Assembly (NCBI GenBank): GCA_034008185.1
Contig: CM067104.1
Span: forward strand, 1,889,799 to 1,953,798
Direction of reading: 5' to 3'
Source: Gorsachius magnificus
Lineage: Eukaryota > Chordata > Aves > Pelecaniformes > Ardeidae
Length of the DNA stretch: 64,000 bases
Made by a program: the position numbers and the translations under genes. The notes under the pieces are model-generated. The model did not search any database and was not told the origin of the DNA. It saw only the letters and a list, made by a program, of their open reading frames with translations. Below, in pieces: positions 30,301 through 45,300 of this stretch (within the stretch, counting starts at the first letter, position 1; each line of letters begins with the position of its first letter).

Positions 30301-33300
30301 CCTGGAATCTGCTCATTACTCATGTTTTCCTTCTTTTCTCACTTTTGGGTTTTTTTGCCTTCTAGTGCTTTTCATCTGTCAGTAACACCCACGTGATGCA
30401 TCACTAACGATGGGAAGGGCTGTCTTTGTATTTGCATCTGCTTCTTTTTCGCAAGTAAAAGTGCCAGGGATATTAACTTTAAAGAAGACTTTTACCCCCA
30501 TTTTCACTTTTCTGTAAGTACGGGAGCTCAGTTTTACGCCTTTGGGGTTGAACCGCAGCTGTGTGGGAAGGTGGCTTTGTATCCACTCTACGATGCTGTT
30601 TCTTAAAACGTTTGCCATGTGTGCTGATGAGTTCACAGCACAAAGTAAATGCCTGAGTTTGTCCCATATTCAGCTGGAAATGTTAGTATTGAAGCACTTC
30701 AGCACTCACCTCGGGGATGTCTAGGTGCTCTTAGACTTTGGGTGAAATGTTCAAGCAGCTCCTCTCATGTTAACCTCGTCACAGCTGCATTAACAGAGCT
30801 GAGAAACTCTGGAACAGCCAGATTCAAAGGTTCTCATTAAGCACGTTCAGTGGATTTGGTTTATACAGTGCACGTTACGAGCCTATTGAACTGCTTGTGT
30901 GGTAAGGTTTGGTTCTTGTGGTGCGACGTAGGTGGTGGTGCGAGGAGAGCTTTTGCTTTGAAAGTAGGACAGCTGTCTCCCAGGCCGCGCTGTATGGGCC
31001 AGCTTGTCTCTGAGAGGGTTAAGCACTCTCATAAAGAGCTTATTTGGCTGCTGGTTTTTGTTTGACTATGGTTTCTGTCTCCTCTGATGTTTTTAACTAG
31101 TAAAGGGATGTTAGTGGAGCAAACATCAGCTCATGATATCTATGAAAGTATGAGGTAAGGGGTGGGGGAAACTCCACTTGGTAGTAACAAGGAATTCCCC
31201 TGTTAGCAGTCCAGGCCTTGAACACAATTTCAGTCGCTTCTGGGTTATGTGACAGGGTTATCCTATCATTGCTCTCGCCTCATGTACAGAAGGAGCTGCT
31301 TTCTGTTTACTTTTCTGGTTAAACATGCATTTGGCTGTCTGGTTTGTGATTTTGTGGGGGTGTTTCTGTGAATGGCTTTATGCACCTGTGTTTGTTCCCT
31401 TTAAAGCTGATTGTCTCTTACTGAAGAATTGAGGCTCTGTCTGCAGAGGAAAGCTTTGTATTGGGATTTTCAGAAGCCAAAGAAATAGCAAGGATGGTGG
31501 CATGTGTGGAAAAAGTAGTATCAGCAAAACAGTTGAAACCCAGGACTGAAGGCCAGCCAAATAGGATAGAACCTTACTGGAAGAAAACATGTTGACTCAA
31601 GCAAGTGGGTAGAGTCTTTATTTTGTTTGGCTTGAAAATTTCCTATGGAATCATGGTATTTTTCTGTTCCTTCAAAAATTGTGTGTTTTGGTTTTCATTC
31701 TTTTGATTGCCAGGCGCCTATCACAGTAGGTGAGGATCTTTTTTATAGATTAAGTAGCTGAAGCACAGAATTCAAATAGAATAGAGTCAAAGGAAGTAGT
31801 TGTCCGAGTAAGGACTGGCTATGTGGATTTTGCTGAGTGAGCGGAAAGGTTTCACTTCAGTTTCTTCCCTACCATTCAGAGGGGAGCTGTGCCTGTAGCA
31901 CAGAAAATGTTGAAGAAGAGCTTATGAACATAAGCAAGTCAGATCTGATCGTCTTGTAGCTAGCAGGACTTACAGGTGAGTTTTCTGCATTTATGCAGTA
32001 TCTCACCCACAAGTCCTGCATTAGGCAAAACTAGTAATGGGAAAGCTTTTATGTTGCTTCCTTAATTTACCTGCAGGACTGACAGCTGATGGGTACCAAA
32101 TCTGCTGAGAAATCTGTGTATGGCTTTGACACAGTCTTTCTGCATGGAGCCAAGAAAGACACAGTTCTGAGGCAGTGCTTTGAAATGCATAAAAAACTTT
32201 TTGGAGCATGTCGTAGGGAGTGGTTTACGCAAATTCAGAGAGGATCATTCCTGCCTTGTTTGGCTTTACAAAGATTCTGATAAGAGCCTTCACTTCAGAT
32301 GATACTGTATTTTCTTAAGCCTTACAGCCCAGGAAAAAGTGATGCAAGCATGGTAGCACATGGGTTCCTTGCAGTGTCTCTCTCACAGGAAAAGGAAATA
32401 CAGCTCAAGTCACGATCGAGAGGAGCAAAGTAGTAAATCTGTCACCAGTGCATCAGACAGAAGGTCCATAAGATGATCACAAATTTCTACTAAGCAAGTG
32501 GTCAAAGCAGAATGATTTAAGTGATTAATGGCTTGGAGAGAGAGAGAGTTAAACGCAAATACTGAATATTTTGGCTGCTTTGAGTGGGTGTAGATTTTAC
32601 CATTGGTATGTGTTTGAAGCATGTTAGACATGGTGAAGAAAAGGAAGGGGTTTGGAGCATCCAGGCTGGTATAATAAAGAATAACGAGGAGACTAAAAGA
32701 ATGTGCATATTTTTGCGTTGTCTTAGGAAATGAGGAGTGAGTTTGGGGCTATTTTTAAAAGCTGCAGCTCTGACCCTTCGCCTTGGGGAGAGGAGGAAAT
32801 TAGAGGCTTTAAAGAGAGTCCTCCACCTCCTCCCCGATTGCTTCTCTGAAGCTTTGCTAGAGTCAGAACCAGTTTTCTTCAGTTGGGTGGAGGGGACATC
32901 TGGTAGCAACGATGCCCGGTTTGTCTTCTGTGGCTCTTGCTACTTGTAGTATGGGTGATATTTGCAGTTTCAGCTGAATACTTAGGCTGGAAAAGTAAAT
33001 CAGACCTGTTAGCCTGACACATCTGCACTAAAGCCGCATTTGGCGTTCTTTTTGTGGTGCCCTAGATAACTGATCTTCAGTTTTCTATTTTAAATCCTCT
33101 GCCATGAAATATTAAGTAGTAAATGTGATGGATGGTAGCATAACTGCATGGAGCCGGATTGCTGGTCTTTCAAACATGCATCTACCTAGACTGTACTCGG
33201 AGCTCCATAGGAAAGTATGCATGTGGAGGCCCCCTCGTGTTTCTAGCTCATTGGTAACGTTGTGGAAAGGGCGATGGGTTCCTTCCTGATTCCCTCTATC

Positions 33301-36300
33301 TGATTAGGTTTTGTCATGAAGCCTTCTATTCATTGGATTTATCGTGTTTATTCAGTGGCAAGTTTCAGAAGCCAAAGAGTGAACTAATGGTGAGAAGTCC
33401 CAGAGGTGCAAGCAGAAGCTGAATAGTATCCTGTTTTCATTTGTTTCAAATACAGTGTTCAGATAATGTCTTAAAACAGTTTTCTTTAAACTGTATGTCT
33501 CAAAGTTTATAAAAAGCATTTCCTGAATCTCTCAGTGCTTTTTGGACCTGGATTAATAGAGAGAGGAACTGAAGCATTCCTCTTTTGAGGTTGATTCCAT
33601 CCAAAATTTTTCTTAGAGCTTATGAAATCAGGGAAGAGTCATCAGGCCAGGATGTCTCATTCTATTAATTAGAATGGAAGACTCTTGAATTTGCACCATG
33701 TGTGAGGAAGCAGTGATTTATATCTAACGGATGCTCTGCAGGCAGCAGCGTTCCATCTGCTACATGAATTTTCCCATTACATTTTGATGAAAAGTCTTGG
33801 GAAGAGCCTCACACCTGTATTTCTCATTCTGACTAACGTTTGCCAATGCTGGCTTGTTACTCTTGCCTGGATTTTTTTTTTTTTTTTTTTTTTTGAATAA
33901 AATGCCTATTTCTATCAGCTTGCATTTTTTTCAAACTTCAAAGCTGAGACTTTCAGAAACACTACTTAGAATAAACACAGGCAGGAGGGACTGTGTTTAT
34001 ACCAAAGATAGTCAATGTAATAGTAACTTAACTTTCCTTGCTGCTCTTGTGAGCAAACACCTTGTTTTATTTAGTGTAACTTAAGCTGATTAAAAGGAAA
34101 AAAAAAAAGCTTACTTAAAGTTTTAGCACTTCTCTGCCAACGTAAACTTTTTCTAATTCTTGTTGACTTGAGAACTGCTGATACAAACTAGGTCTTTCTG
34201 GACTTTGAATTCCATGGGGATGGGAGCCCACAGAGCCTACAGGGCATGCATTAATATATATTTTGGGAACCCAGGATGTGAGTTACTGCCTCAGTGATCA
34301 GCAACTGAGCCTCTCAGAATTGTTCCCCAGCAGTCAGGCAACCTGCTTTCACCAGCTCCATGTCCCTAGGGAGCAAAAACAACCAGGAGAATTGTATCCC
34401 TGCCTGATAAAATTAGGTCTTCTGTAATCTCTCTCAGAACAGCCGGATGGCTAGCTGCCTTGAAAAACATATGTTTTAATGCAGGAATAATGCATTCCAT
34501 TTAGGATGGCTATAGCCGTGGGAGCTGGTTGACTTAGTGGATAAAGCACTCCCATTTTGCCTCTGGGATCGGGACTAATGTCAAACATCAGGCCTAAAGT
34601 GCAGCAGTGGAAAAGAATTGTTTGGGATGTTTTTCCTGTCTTTCGCTCTTAAAAGGGATATTGTTCCTGTACCTTAGTCCTAAAGGGGTTCGAAAACTAA
34701 ACTATTATTGGAAATAAAGCGTAAATTGCAAAGAAGAGGAGTTGGTGCGTTTATTTCTAGAGTTTAGCTCACGCTGCATTAAGAAGGCTTGTTTAGGAGT
34801 AGCAGCATTGGTGTTCCTCTAATACAAGTTCATTATACATTTCTCTGAGAGCAGCATAGGTAACTTGCAGAGGAAGTTCTGCTTTATCCCTGCCTCTTCC
34901 TCACAGAGCTCCTCTGCACAGAGGGAAGACACCGCTGTCGTTGCAGCCACGCGCATCTCCATAGTGCAGACAAAGCCCGCTGTTCTGTTGGGAATTCGTC
35001 GTCATGTGGTACTTCCAGCTCCTCCTTCCGAGCTGCTGAATTTCATTTCAGGAAGCTAAGAATAAGTATTTTTCCCACTAATAATTTTCCATATGAGCCA
35101 TTGCTGTCGTTGCTGCAAGGATGGACTGTGGGTGACTGGGTGGGGTGTTGAGCTGTGCTGCTGGGAGTGGGGAGGGGTGACCAGGAAGACAAGCTGTTTG
35201 TGCAGGGCAAGCCATGGGAGATTAATCGAGTGCTAAGTTCGGAACGTACAGACAAAAGGAGTTGTGATGGGGCATTTGGTTGGCTGTAAGTTGGAAGGAT
35301 ATGATCTGAAGTGGGAATGATAAAGCACCAGATCGAGAGCTGAAAGATTTGGTTTCGGGTCCTATCCGTAGCTGCACAGCCACCATTCCAGAAAGGGTGG
35401 TCAGATGAGGATGTGTTGCAGGTTTTGTGTTGCCTGCTGTCCCACCTGTACCTTTAATGCATCAGCTCTTCATTTGGAGTGCTGATTAGTCTTTGACATG
35501 AAGAGCTGTTTCAATCTGAAGTACCTTTTCTGGAAATACTGTCATTTGCTCACTGAGAACAGCAGCAAATGCCTGTATGTCAGTATGGATGTCCCGATAA
35601 GACTGTTTTCTTTGCCTAGTGGTTGCGTCTTCATCATCACCTTTCACTGCAATTACCTGCTGTGGAAGCTTTGTGTGCTTCTCTGGAAACAATGATCACA
35701 CAGATAAGCCAAAAGAAACCCTGAGGAGGGGAAAGAGGCTTTGAAGTTTTCTGCTTACTTTCTAGAAAGAGGTATGAGCAAAGTTAACAAACGGTTGTAA
35801 AGGGTCACTCTTTGCCTTTCTGTCAAGAAGGCAAGTGTGTAGCTGGCGTGGTTTTGTGCTGCATAGCAGCGGCTGACAGTCCTGCTCACAATGTGCATTG
35901 TCACGGTGGTAAGGAGAAGGAGAGTTACTCCGAAGTGACACGGCAAATTCCAGCCTGTAATTATTCACCATGCGATGGAGAGCTGAGTCAGGTGATCTGA
36001 GCGGGAGATAAAAGGTCCTTGATCTTCAGCGGTTCTGGTAGAGGAATAAACAGATCTGCAGCTTATTAAACTATGCTGTCGTGTTGGTTTTTTTTTTTTT
36101 TTCCTTAATTGAATATAAGCGGAAAATGCCTATTAAAGGTGTTCCATTTCTGGCATTAAAAAAAAAGATCATTACGTGTCCCATAGGGGTGGTTCTGGCA
36201 AGGTACTGATGGCATTTGGTTGGATAAATGCAGGGCTTCTTGCCGGGCTGCTTGTGTATGTGAAAGGAGAAGGGTGTTGCTGCAAAGTTTGCTTCAGATG

Positions 36301-39300
36301 ACTCCTTACCGTGTCTCTAAGCTGGAGGAAAGCAGATGTATTCCTATGGTGTGTCCGCAAGAACTGCAGTCCTGGTTTCACAACAGAGCCTTTGGCAGCT
36401 GTATTGGCCCGAGACGCTCTCACCTCTTAGCACCTCACTCTTTTCCATCTCAGAGAGCACAGCAGCTCTGCATTTTGTAAAGCTGTGAACTTTGGCAAAC
36501 TGGAGAGGGCAATTGATTAAACTGAGGAATGCAAGCCTTGCTTAAAAAAATACCAAACCATTTACTGAATTTCATTAGCAGTGAAAGCGTTTGTAGGTAA
36601 CCAAATGACAAATTATTTTTACGGTTTGTTTAAGCTTGTGGCAATCCTGAAAAAATACTGAACAATGCAAGACTGAAGCCTGTCTTACATTAGCAAAAAG
36701 CAGATTTCATAATAGTAAAGTGCTCATGTGAATGTTTTTTGAGACTGAGACCTGTGTTTATTCTTAGGGCAGAAACTTTAAGTGATCCCTTGTGGATTTA
36801 AAAAAAGAACAATTCTTATTGTAATTGGAATGAAAACGTCCATACTTGAGCGATTTTGGATTGGAAGTTGCCACAGTGAAAAGGGGGAAGTATTGTTATT
36901 TTCAGTTCACAGACAGGAAGCCCAGATGCACAGAGGTGAGGCGGGTGCTGGCTCACACAAACCAGCAGCAGAGCCAGGCGCAGAGCCCTCAGCTCCATAG
37001 GTGAGGGTGCATTATCACTCACAAAGGAAGAGACTTTGAAATACACAGCCTGATAACTCATAAATGGATGTCTGTGCAGCATGCTGGGAGTTTGTGTGTT
37101 CTTCTACGTGTTCGGGTAATCTGAAGCTTCGCTATGACAGTGATAGTATGTTTCAGTTGAACACATATTGATATAAACCAACTGTATTTGTGGAATTTCT
37201 CCTCTCTGCTTTAAATTCTTGAGTCCCTCTTGAAAATGTCCTGAATTTTAAAAGTCCTATGGGGCAGAAAAAAGTCAATTATTGAGTCCCAAGCAGGGAG
37301 AATCATGGATGAAGACAAAGCAAATGAGTCAGATATAAATAATCCTATTACGTCTTGGCTGCAGCCACACCTAGAAACCTTGAACAAACATTGCTGTTCT
37401 GTTTAGTTATTCCTGCATTTGATACACTTTACTTGTTAAGTCCTGTTTTAAAATTGCAGCATGTAAAAATTGTGCAGGGCTAGTCGCCATTAGTGTTAAA
37501 GACTTACGAATGTTGTCTTAGTAATTTTGACCAGAGACGTGGACGCCTGTGCTAGAACATACTTAATTTGCTCTCATATTTCCCCAAAATCAGAAAAATA
37601 CAAAACCTCGGAGTTGGTGTTGCCTTGGAAGGCTTTCAAGGCAATTCTTTTTGCAGTAGGCCTTTAAAAAAGTGTTTGGCTAGAACAGCAAACAGGAAGA
37701 TGTAATTACCCTTTTTTTTGTGTATCAAAACATTGTTCATTGTACAGAGCTTTGGTAAAACACTTTTAGTCGTATTATAGCTTATAGCATGGAAGCCATA
37801 AAGAAAAGCGTTTGGATCCAGCAAAATAGTACTTGATGTATTAGGATTACTGTCATGCATCTTTCTGGGTAATTACTTACCTGATGGCATGTGTCTCTTT
37901 CTTTCCTCTTCCGTGGTGGATAAGCTGATTTTTAATAAATCTGAACAAAGCTGTTTTTCAGTTGAGACTTACAGAAAAAAGAGAAGCCGGACCCTTCTTC
38001 TCCCTCCCTCCTCTGATTCTAGTTCTTCTGTTGTAGGTCTGGTAAAGGGGGGGGGCTGAATTCTTGTCTGATAAGTGTGGCTGTCGGTAATTGCAAGGGG
38101 TTTTTAACAGAGGCTGGGGTTTGTTTTCTGGTTCTCGTCCAAACATGTACCAATTGCTTTGCATTGTTCTTTTGTACTGACTGCTATCGTTTGGGCTTTG
38201 TATGTATGGCCTATGAAATGTGATCTCTGGCTCAAAAGAGTTGTAGAGATTTGCCTTACGCACGCTCACCTGCAGTAATCCGTCTCAGTTTATCAGTGTT
38301 GCAGGGTGACAGCTCGTGCCACTCAACCCATTCATTTCCCTGGGATGGGAAGGAAATTTCTTGTGTTGAACCTGATGGGGAAAGCCAAGTAGAAATAAAA
38401 GTTCAGGTACTGGCAGCTCCTCAGGGCCTTGTTATGGAGGCTCACTCTCATCTACTTTGAGTCTGTAGCAAAGGTGATGCTTTCTTTTTTTTCACATTCT
38501 AGAGGTTTAAATGGATTCAGCAAAGCAACAAGGGAGGGGGGGCATGAAGTGAGGTAGATGATGGTGGCAAAGTTCTCCATGCCACGCAGGATGCCATAAC
38601 TGGGACTCTTCTGTTGGGAAAATAATGAATTCTTACGTTCTCTCGTTTAAAATTGCAGAATACCTTCCTGTGAACAATAAAATGGTGTGAAGGAGATACG
38701 TTGTACGGCACTGGAGGCACACTCCTCTTGCAGCAGAGACAGAACTGTTCAGGCAGAAGGATTAAAGGAAAGACTTGGCATGGAGAACTGGGGAAGGAGT
38801 AAATAGTCTTCTATTAGAATTGAGTTTGGCTTCAGGTTATGAAAGATCTGGCTGCAGTACAGCTTAGAGTGTGTTTGCTACTTTCTATTGCTCTCATCAT
38901 GCAAAGTGACAACCTCTCAGTTGTGCTGGTACAGCTGCTCACTGGTCTGTCTTGGGATCTGGATTGAGGAGCTGACAGGCTTAAAAAAATTAACAGTATT
39001 GCTGTTGTATACTTGACATCATGAGGGGGTAGCCTGCAGAATAGTCCCAGAAAGGAAGAATGAAAGGAACTAGTGGAGTGGAGAGATCTGGGCGATGTAA
39101 GAGTGGGGTTTTTTTTCTGTAATTCTGCTATCAAGAATAGCTATTTAAGAATAGCTTAAATTCTCTGTGGGTGAAATGTGACAAAAAGTGTCCAAGAGTT
39201 ATTGTCACGTTGGAGTAAGCTAGCAGTGGTTGGATTGTTTCCATGTTTTAAAGGGGTTGTTTGAAGCTGTTTCATAGATTCCTAGTTGAAAGGTAGATTT

Positions 39301-42300
39301 CTGCTCCTTCAGCACATTCTGCCCCAAGCAATTGCAGACAGCATTTCTCTTCTTGACTCACTAAACCAGTTAATGTTTGAGCTTTGAACATATTGTCTGC
39401 TATTTAAGTGTTACATACTGTTAGATACGTAAACGAAAAAGACTCTGCTGGTTGTTCCAGGGAGTTACCTCATGGAGGGGAAAAGCTGACTTGGGTTTCC
39501 TGCGATATCCTTTACCTCCGATTGTGCAGGGTGCAAATTCAAAGCCTAGCCTTATCTATGGATGGAGGCACATATGAAGAGGAAGAAGGCAGCTAGGCTA
39601 GGGCAGCGTGCCAACTGCTTAAAGCCTTTGTTAGAGACTAAAGGAAACCTGTGCCCATTTAGGCACTAGTACAGCCCCAGGGGCTTTCTTGGCCTCATAT
39701 GTAAAGAAGATGAAGGCAGCCGCATGGAAATGATAGCACACTTTTGCATGTCAGTCTACATTAGCTCCTTAGGCCCTGGTTGTTGTGTTCGAATGCTAAG
39801 ATCTTGTGCTTAATTCTCAGGATTTTCATCCTGTGGGTCTGTCAGTGTAGCACTAAAGCCATCTGTTGAAACTAAACCATGAGGAAAGTATCTTCTGCAC
39901 CAGAGCGCTTGCAAAACCGGTCTCTTATTGAACTGCTCAGAGCCCGTATGTGACTTCATTCTGATCACAAGGAAGGAGATGTCTCCAGTGGTCAGGCTTT
40001 GCTGCCTTACCTCTGGGAAAGGTGTCTGTCTCCCTCGTGGCTGGTTTTGCCATGTGATAAATTCCTCATTCTCAGCTGCTTGTGTGCTGAAATACAAAAG
40101 AGACAAACTCAAGTATCAGAATAAACATCAATTTTAAACCAGTGCAACCAAGAGAATTAGAAATGGGCATTCTTTCACTCTGAGATCTGTGCTGCTCTGC
40201 CATTTCCCTCTCCCCTGCACGAAAAGAAGATTTTGGAGTCATTTATAGCTCTTATGCCAGTCTTGTCAGGACTGCTAGGTACAGTACCGTCTGCGGTAGT
40301 GGGTGGTTGACTTCTGCAGACCACTTCTGGGCTAGGGCTTTTCTTTTCCTTTTAGAGCTTTTAACGTGAAATAATTGTATCTGTGCACAGCACAACTGAT
40401 ACAGGTATCATACTTCAGAGAACTGTGATGGAAGAGTCAGGGTGTGAGCACATCCTGCGTTTGTGGCTTCTGTGTGTTTGTGTATTCTCATGGGCATGGT
40501 AGCTACCTGAGCGCGACTTCAGGGTTTCAGGAGAAATTTTGTTGCGTCTTCCTCCGGCAGAATTAGCTAGGGCTAGAGGGAGCATCTCTCCGGAGTGTCT
40601 TGAATAGAGGCTGAGGTACTACAGCCTACAAGGTATTTTTTATGGATGCTTCAGGTTGGCTGGCACTGAAAAGGCAGATCAGCGTTGTATTTGGTAGGAA
40701 GATCTAAGCTGGGCTACCCCACGGCATTTGTTTCTGTATTTTGTTGTACAGTGCTGTCTTACGTTTCAAGAATTCCCAATGCTTAAGAAGAAATGATCCT
40801 GTTGTGCAAGGGATATCGAAGAGAAGCGGTTGTTTTGTTTCCCAAACATCATCATTTCTCTTAAGAGACTATTACATAGCGTGCCACAAATTTTACTTAC
40901 ATGAAACACATGGAGTCAGCAGACAAGTCTTACTGAACAAATTGGAGGGCAGCAATCCAAACCGATGCCTGTTGTCTACAGTCCTCCTTTTTCAGAGTTT
41001 TTGCTTAATTGCAAGCTTTCTATTTGGACTTTAATTCTTCAGTCTCTCTCTCGGCAGAATATCTTGTCTTAAATTATTGCTGTCAACACATCCTTAGCCC
41101 TTCCCTGCTCCCCCCATCCCCATTCCCCTAAATTGTGTAGCACGGCCTGTGGTGCTTCAGATTGCTATAAAAAGGCCATTACGTTTGTAGTTGAAAGCAA
41201 AGCCTGCTGTGAATATAATATTTTATCAAAAAGATACAAGCGTCTCCCTGTTAATATTATTACATTGACACACTGGTTTTATAAACGTTTTGGTATTCTT
41301 TGAAATGGTTGATATCTAGTGATTATGGCTCCATTAGGCGTAGTAACAGATGGTTCATATACAAGTACTTTTCATGTTGTCATCTATAGCAGAAATACTG
41401 AAATGAAAGGGGATGTTAAATTCTTATCTCTTCCATGGTAAGGCTGGGAAGTTAGCATGTGGTGTGGTGGAGGATCTCCTATTAACGTAAGATTGTGTGA
41501 CCAGGGAGGAAGTAAACTAATAGCTGGAATGGGGGATCATGAATCATGCTGGAGTGAGACAGTAGAGAGCACGGATACTGGAGTGGATTGTAAGCCAGTG
41601 GAGCAAGACTACAATTAGGATGACCTTTGGATGGGTGGACCACAGCATTCTGTAGGATTTCCAGGTTTTAGAAGAGATAGGACTCCTGCAGTTACTGAGT
41701 TGGAGGGAGAGGCCTGGAAAGTCCCTGCCTTCTTTACCAGCCAAAATAGAGGTGGAACTAGGCCATGGACATCAGATAACATTGCCAAGGTCATACTGCG
41801 GAGCTGAAGCAGCAGCTTTACCAAACATCTGCAGTTGCCCTATGCACCTGCATTCATCAATGGCTTCCCTCATGCTTTTTTCCACAGGCATGATATGGAA
41901 TTGGAGAACTCTGTGTCCCCACAAATAACTCTTAAGTCTAATTTAACACCCTCTGCAATTCTTAGCTTACTTTCTCAGGTGATGCTTTTGTTAAGTTTTG
42001 TCTCATTTATTTGGTTTGTTGGTTTGGGGGGTTTTTTTCTGGACACTTTAGTTTTATATTCTTAAATTTTGCTCTGTCCATCCCTAGAGAAATGAGCTAG
42101 CACTTCAAGGTTTTTTCCTGCGAGAAGCAGAGAATTCAAAGTGTCTGGGTTCTGTTTCAGATGAGTAAATTGGAGGGCTTATATGTTATTTTGCATAGTA
42201 ATAAAACCAGGCCGATACTGTTAGAATTAAGTGCTAGTGGGAAATAAAGGAAAAAAGATGAGTTTGTCATTTAAAGTAATTCTGCTTACACCTTTGAGGG

Positions 42301-45300
42301 AGATTGGCTATTGCTAAGAGAAACTGCACAGTCACCTTTGCTTTAAATTTATTGCAGAATGAAAAATGAAAATATGATCTTACTCTCATTAAAATTAAGT
42401 AATTGATGTCATCATTCAATTAAAAGATTTTTGGGAGTTTTTGGCAAATCATTGCAGGCTGCTATTAAGACCCGAGCAGCCAAGCATCCTTAAATTGGAG
42501 GGTTTGGGGGATAGTTCTTTGTTAAGTGAAAGATAAGGGAGCATCTCAACAAAATAACTAGCAAATCCGACCAAACCAACCAACCCTTAACTGCTGTAAG
42601 GCAGCGCTAGCAGTGTACTTCTCCTTCACGGAGATTCCTGCCATGAGGTTAGTTAGGGTCGAAGCACAATTCTGAAGTGAAGTTGAATACATTCCTCTTA
42701 ATGCGCTTGTCTCTCCAGGTACCGAGCTGGAAGACGAGTGTTCTGAATATGCACGTGTGTCAAAAGCAGGGCTTTGAAGGAAGTGATTCTAACTTCATCT
42801 TGAGCACGATTTTTTCTTGTCATGCTAAACACAACTGTAAGGCCAACGCAGTATTGATAACCTTTTGTCTCTGCTCTTCATTAGCTGGCATTATGCCAAT
42901 TAACTGTTGTGACTAGTTTACTGTGAATACATTTTGCTGGTTGTTGCTCTTTCAGACAGCCTGCAGTTCCCAACCTGTACAGCTATAGCTTGGGGTTTTT
43001 TTCTGTTTTATTCATAATTCCATCTAGGCATCACTGTTTGCAAGAAATCTTTCATCTCTAGCTCTGGGCTATGCAGAACTGGAGTGGCAAAGGAGACTTG
43101 TGGTTTTGTGCTGGCTTCATCATTTTCAGAATATTAATATTTAATTTAGGCTTTTTAAAGCTTTTAGCCGATTTGTCAGGCTTTCTTCCCTGTGGTAGTG
43201 TATGTGAGGACAACTTGAGAGAGCGTTCTGATTAACTTACAATATGGAAAGTGGGTTTATTTATTTTGATTTATGACTGAAATACTTTTAAGAAGCTCAT
43301 CCTGTTCTGTAACTTTGCCATAAACTTAACCATAAACTAGACCCAGCAGTTTTCCCTTTTCTCCAGCTAGAGTCCAGCCAAGCAAATACTGTATCACATC
43401 CAACTAACACTTTTTCTTGCCCATAAAGACCAGTCTGTATAGTCACTCTGCAGTGAACAAGGTGGATGCAGTTACTGTGCTGTGTGGGGAGTAGCAGGTT
43501 TCAGAGAACCCCTCAGTGGCGTGTACTCTGCCACTGCTTGTTTTCCCGCTCCGTGCAGAGCGGGACACCGATGCTGAACTTCTCAATCTCAAAAGTCATT
43601 TTGCCGTGGCAGAAATCATTCTGTTCTCAGCTCGAGCCCTGTGTTGCAGTGCCAACACGCGTGTTTTGGTGGCAAGGAAGTGTTCGACTTTGACTTGGCT
43701 AGGGCTGAAATGTGGTTATTTACACTGCTGTTATGGGTTTAGAAGTTTATATAAATGGTATTTCATAATTTTGGACCCATTTTTATGGTAAATTTGACCT
43801 TGGAGAGATTGCAGTTTGTTAGCATGAATGCATCATGAAATTTTTATCTGTTGCTAGAAATACAGTTTCTTCTTTCCCAAATTCAAGATACTTTGCTCAA
43901 GTGAAGAGCACACAACGTTGAGGGCAGATCTGGTGCAGGTAGGTTGCCTTTCAGTGCATGAGATAATGCAGCCTGAAAAACATTTGGAACCAGTTTAGAG
44001 GTTGATTGGGGATTTTTTTTCACTCCGACTGTGCAGCTGCCTTCAGTGCACAAGCTCGTAGTTGTTTTGCATTGTGCTTGCTAAGTTCTTGATTAGGCCT
44101 GCGCAGGAGTTTATGCTTTTCAGCTGACAGCCCTCTGAGCTGTGACCGAATCCCTCTTCGAGCCTCCTGAAATCTGGTGTTCTCCATTCAAGATGGAAAC
44201 AACAAAGGGGAAATGCAGTTGGTGTTCTGGCCTCTGGCAGAGGCCGTTTTTGTTTACCAGTTAATGTTTCTTTCCAGTTGGCTAGTGTTTGCTGGGTCAG
44301 TTGATCTCTTGTTTAAAATAATTTGTTTACAGCTAACTCTGTCTTGTGATACTTCAATGTTGAATTTACCAACAGGAGTTTTTCATTTACCTGCTGAAAG
44401 CTGTGTCCTTTCTAGAGGAACATGTTTGTTTTTCTTCCCTTTTTATTATAAATAAACCACAAAGAGTTTATTTCCACTGTATCAAATGTCCCTGGCCTTC
44501 GTGGGAGCAGAGTGCAGAAGCATCAAAATCAAATAGAGCAGTTTGGAGACTAATTGTATTTAGGTGTTCGCTTATCCAGCAAAGCAATATTTGCTTGCTG
44601 TTTCAATATGCCAGGTGACAGATGTAAAACTCGCTTCCTTTTGCATTGATATTCAGCTCCTGTGTGTAGTTCGAAGGCTGACTCATTAATATTACAAGTG
44701 TCATACGTATTGTGTTAGGGCCAGTCCCCATTTTGCAGTCCTCTGAAGTGGAGACAGTGTTGTTGGAAGCTCTCCAACTTGTTCTTCACGAGGCTTCTGT
44801 CAGTGAGATTATTAGGCTTTAATCTGTCCCATGGTGATAGCTTTGCTTTTCCAGAAGGGAGTTACTTCTGTGTGTAGATCAGCCCGCGCCAGAACTGGTC
44901 ACTGGCCTGGTGAGAGGATGCCTGCTGTCATGAGGAGAGCTTACCTTTCAGAGGAGCCAGCGCCGTCAGATTTTCTGAGCCACTCAGAATATTAAAGCAG
45001 CTTTATGGAAATACCGGCCTAGGTAGACCGGGGCTAGGGAGGAATTCAGATGAGATGTTTTCTCAGCCTCTCTATCTAGACTGCTGCCGAGATTGTATTT
45101 AGTGTGCAAACAAAGCAGCGATTGTCCAAAGCTTTGTGTCATCCTCTGTTTTTTGTTTTATTGAGAACCTCGATTCCCCACTCACTGAGACTTTCAAGCA
45201 AGGTGTTTTGGAGTAATTTGTTGCGATTACTCTGCTGTTACTGTCTGCTTTATTTTTCACTAATGAAAAATGAACAAGATAGAAATTTTCTCATGCAGAG

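Noticed and set aside
34520..34600. A tRNA gene
   Set aside because: A- and B-box-like blocks exist, but no cloverleaf can be folded and the T-arm consensus is broken. A SINE remnant is more likely.
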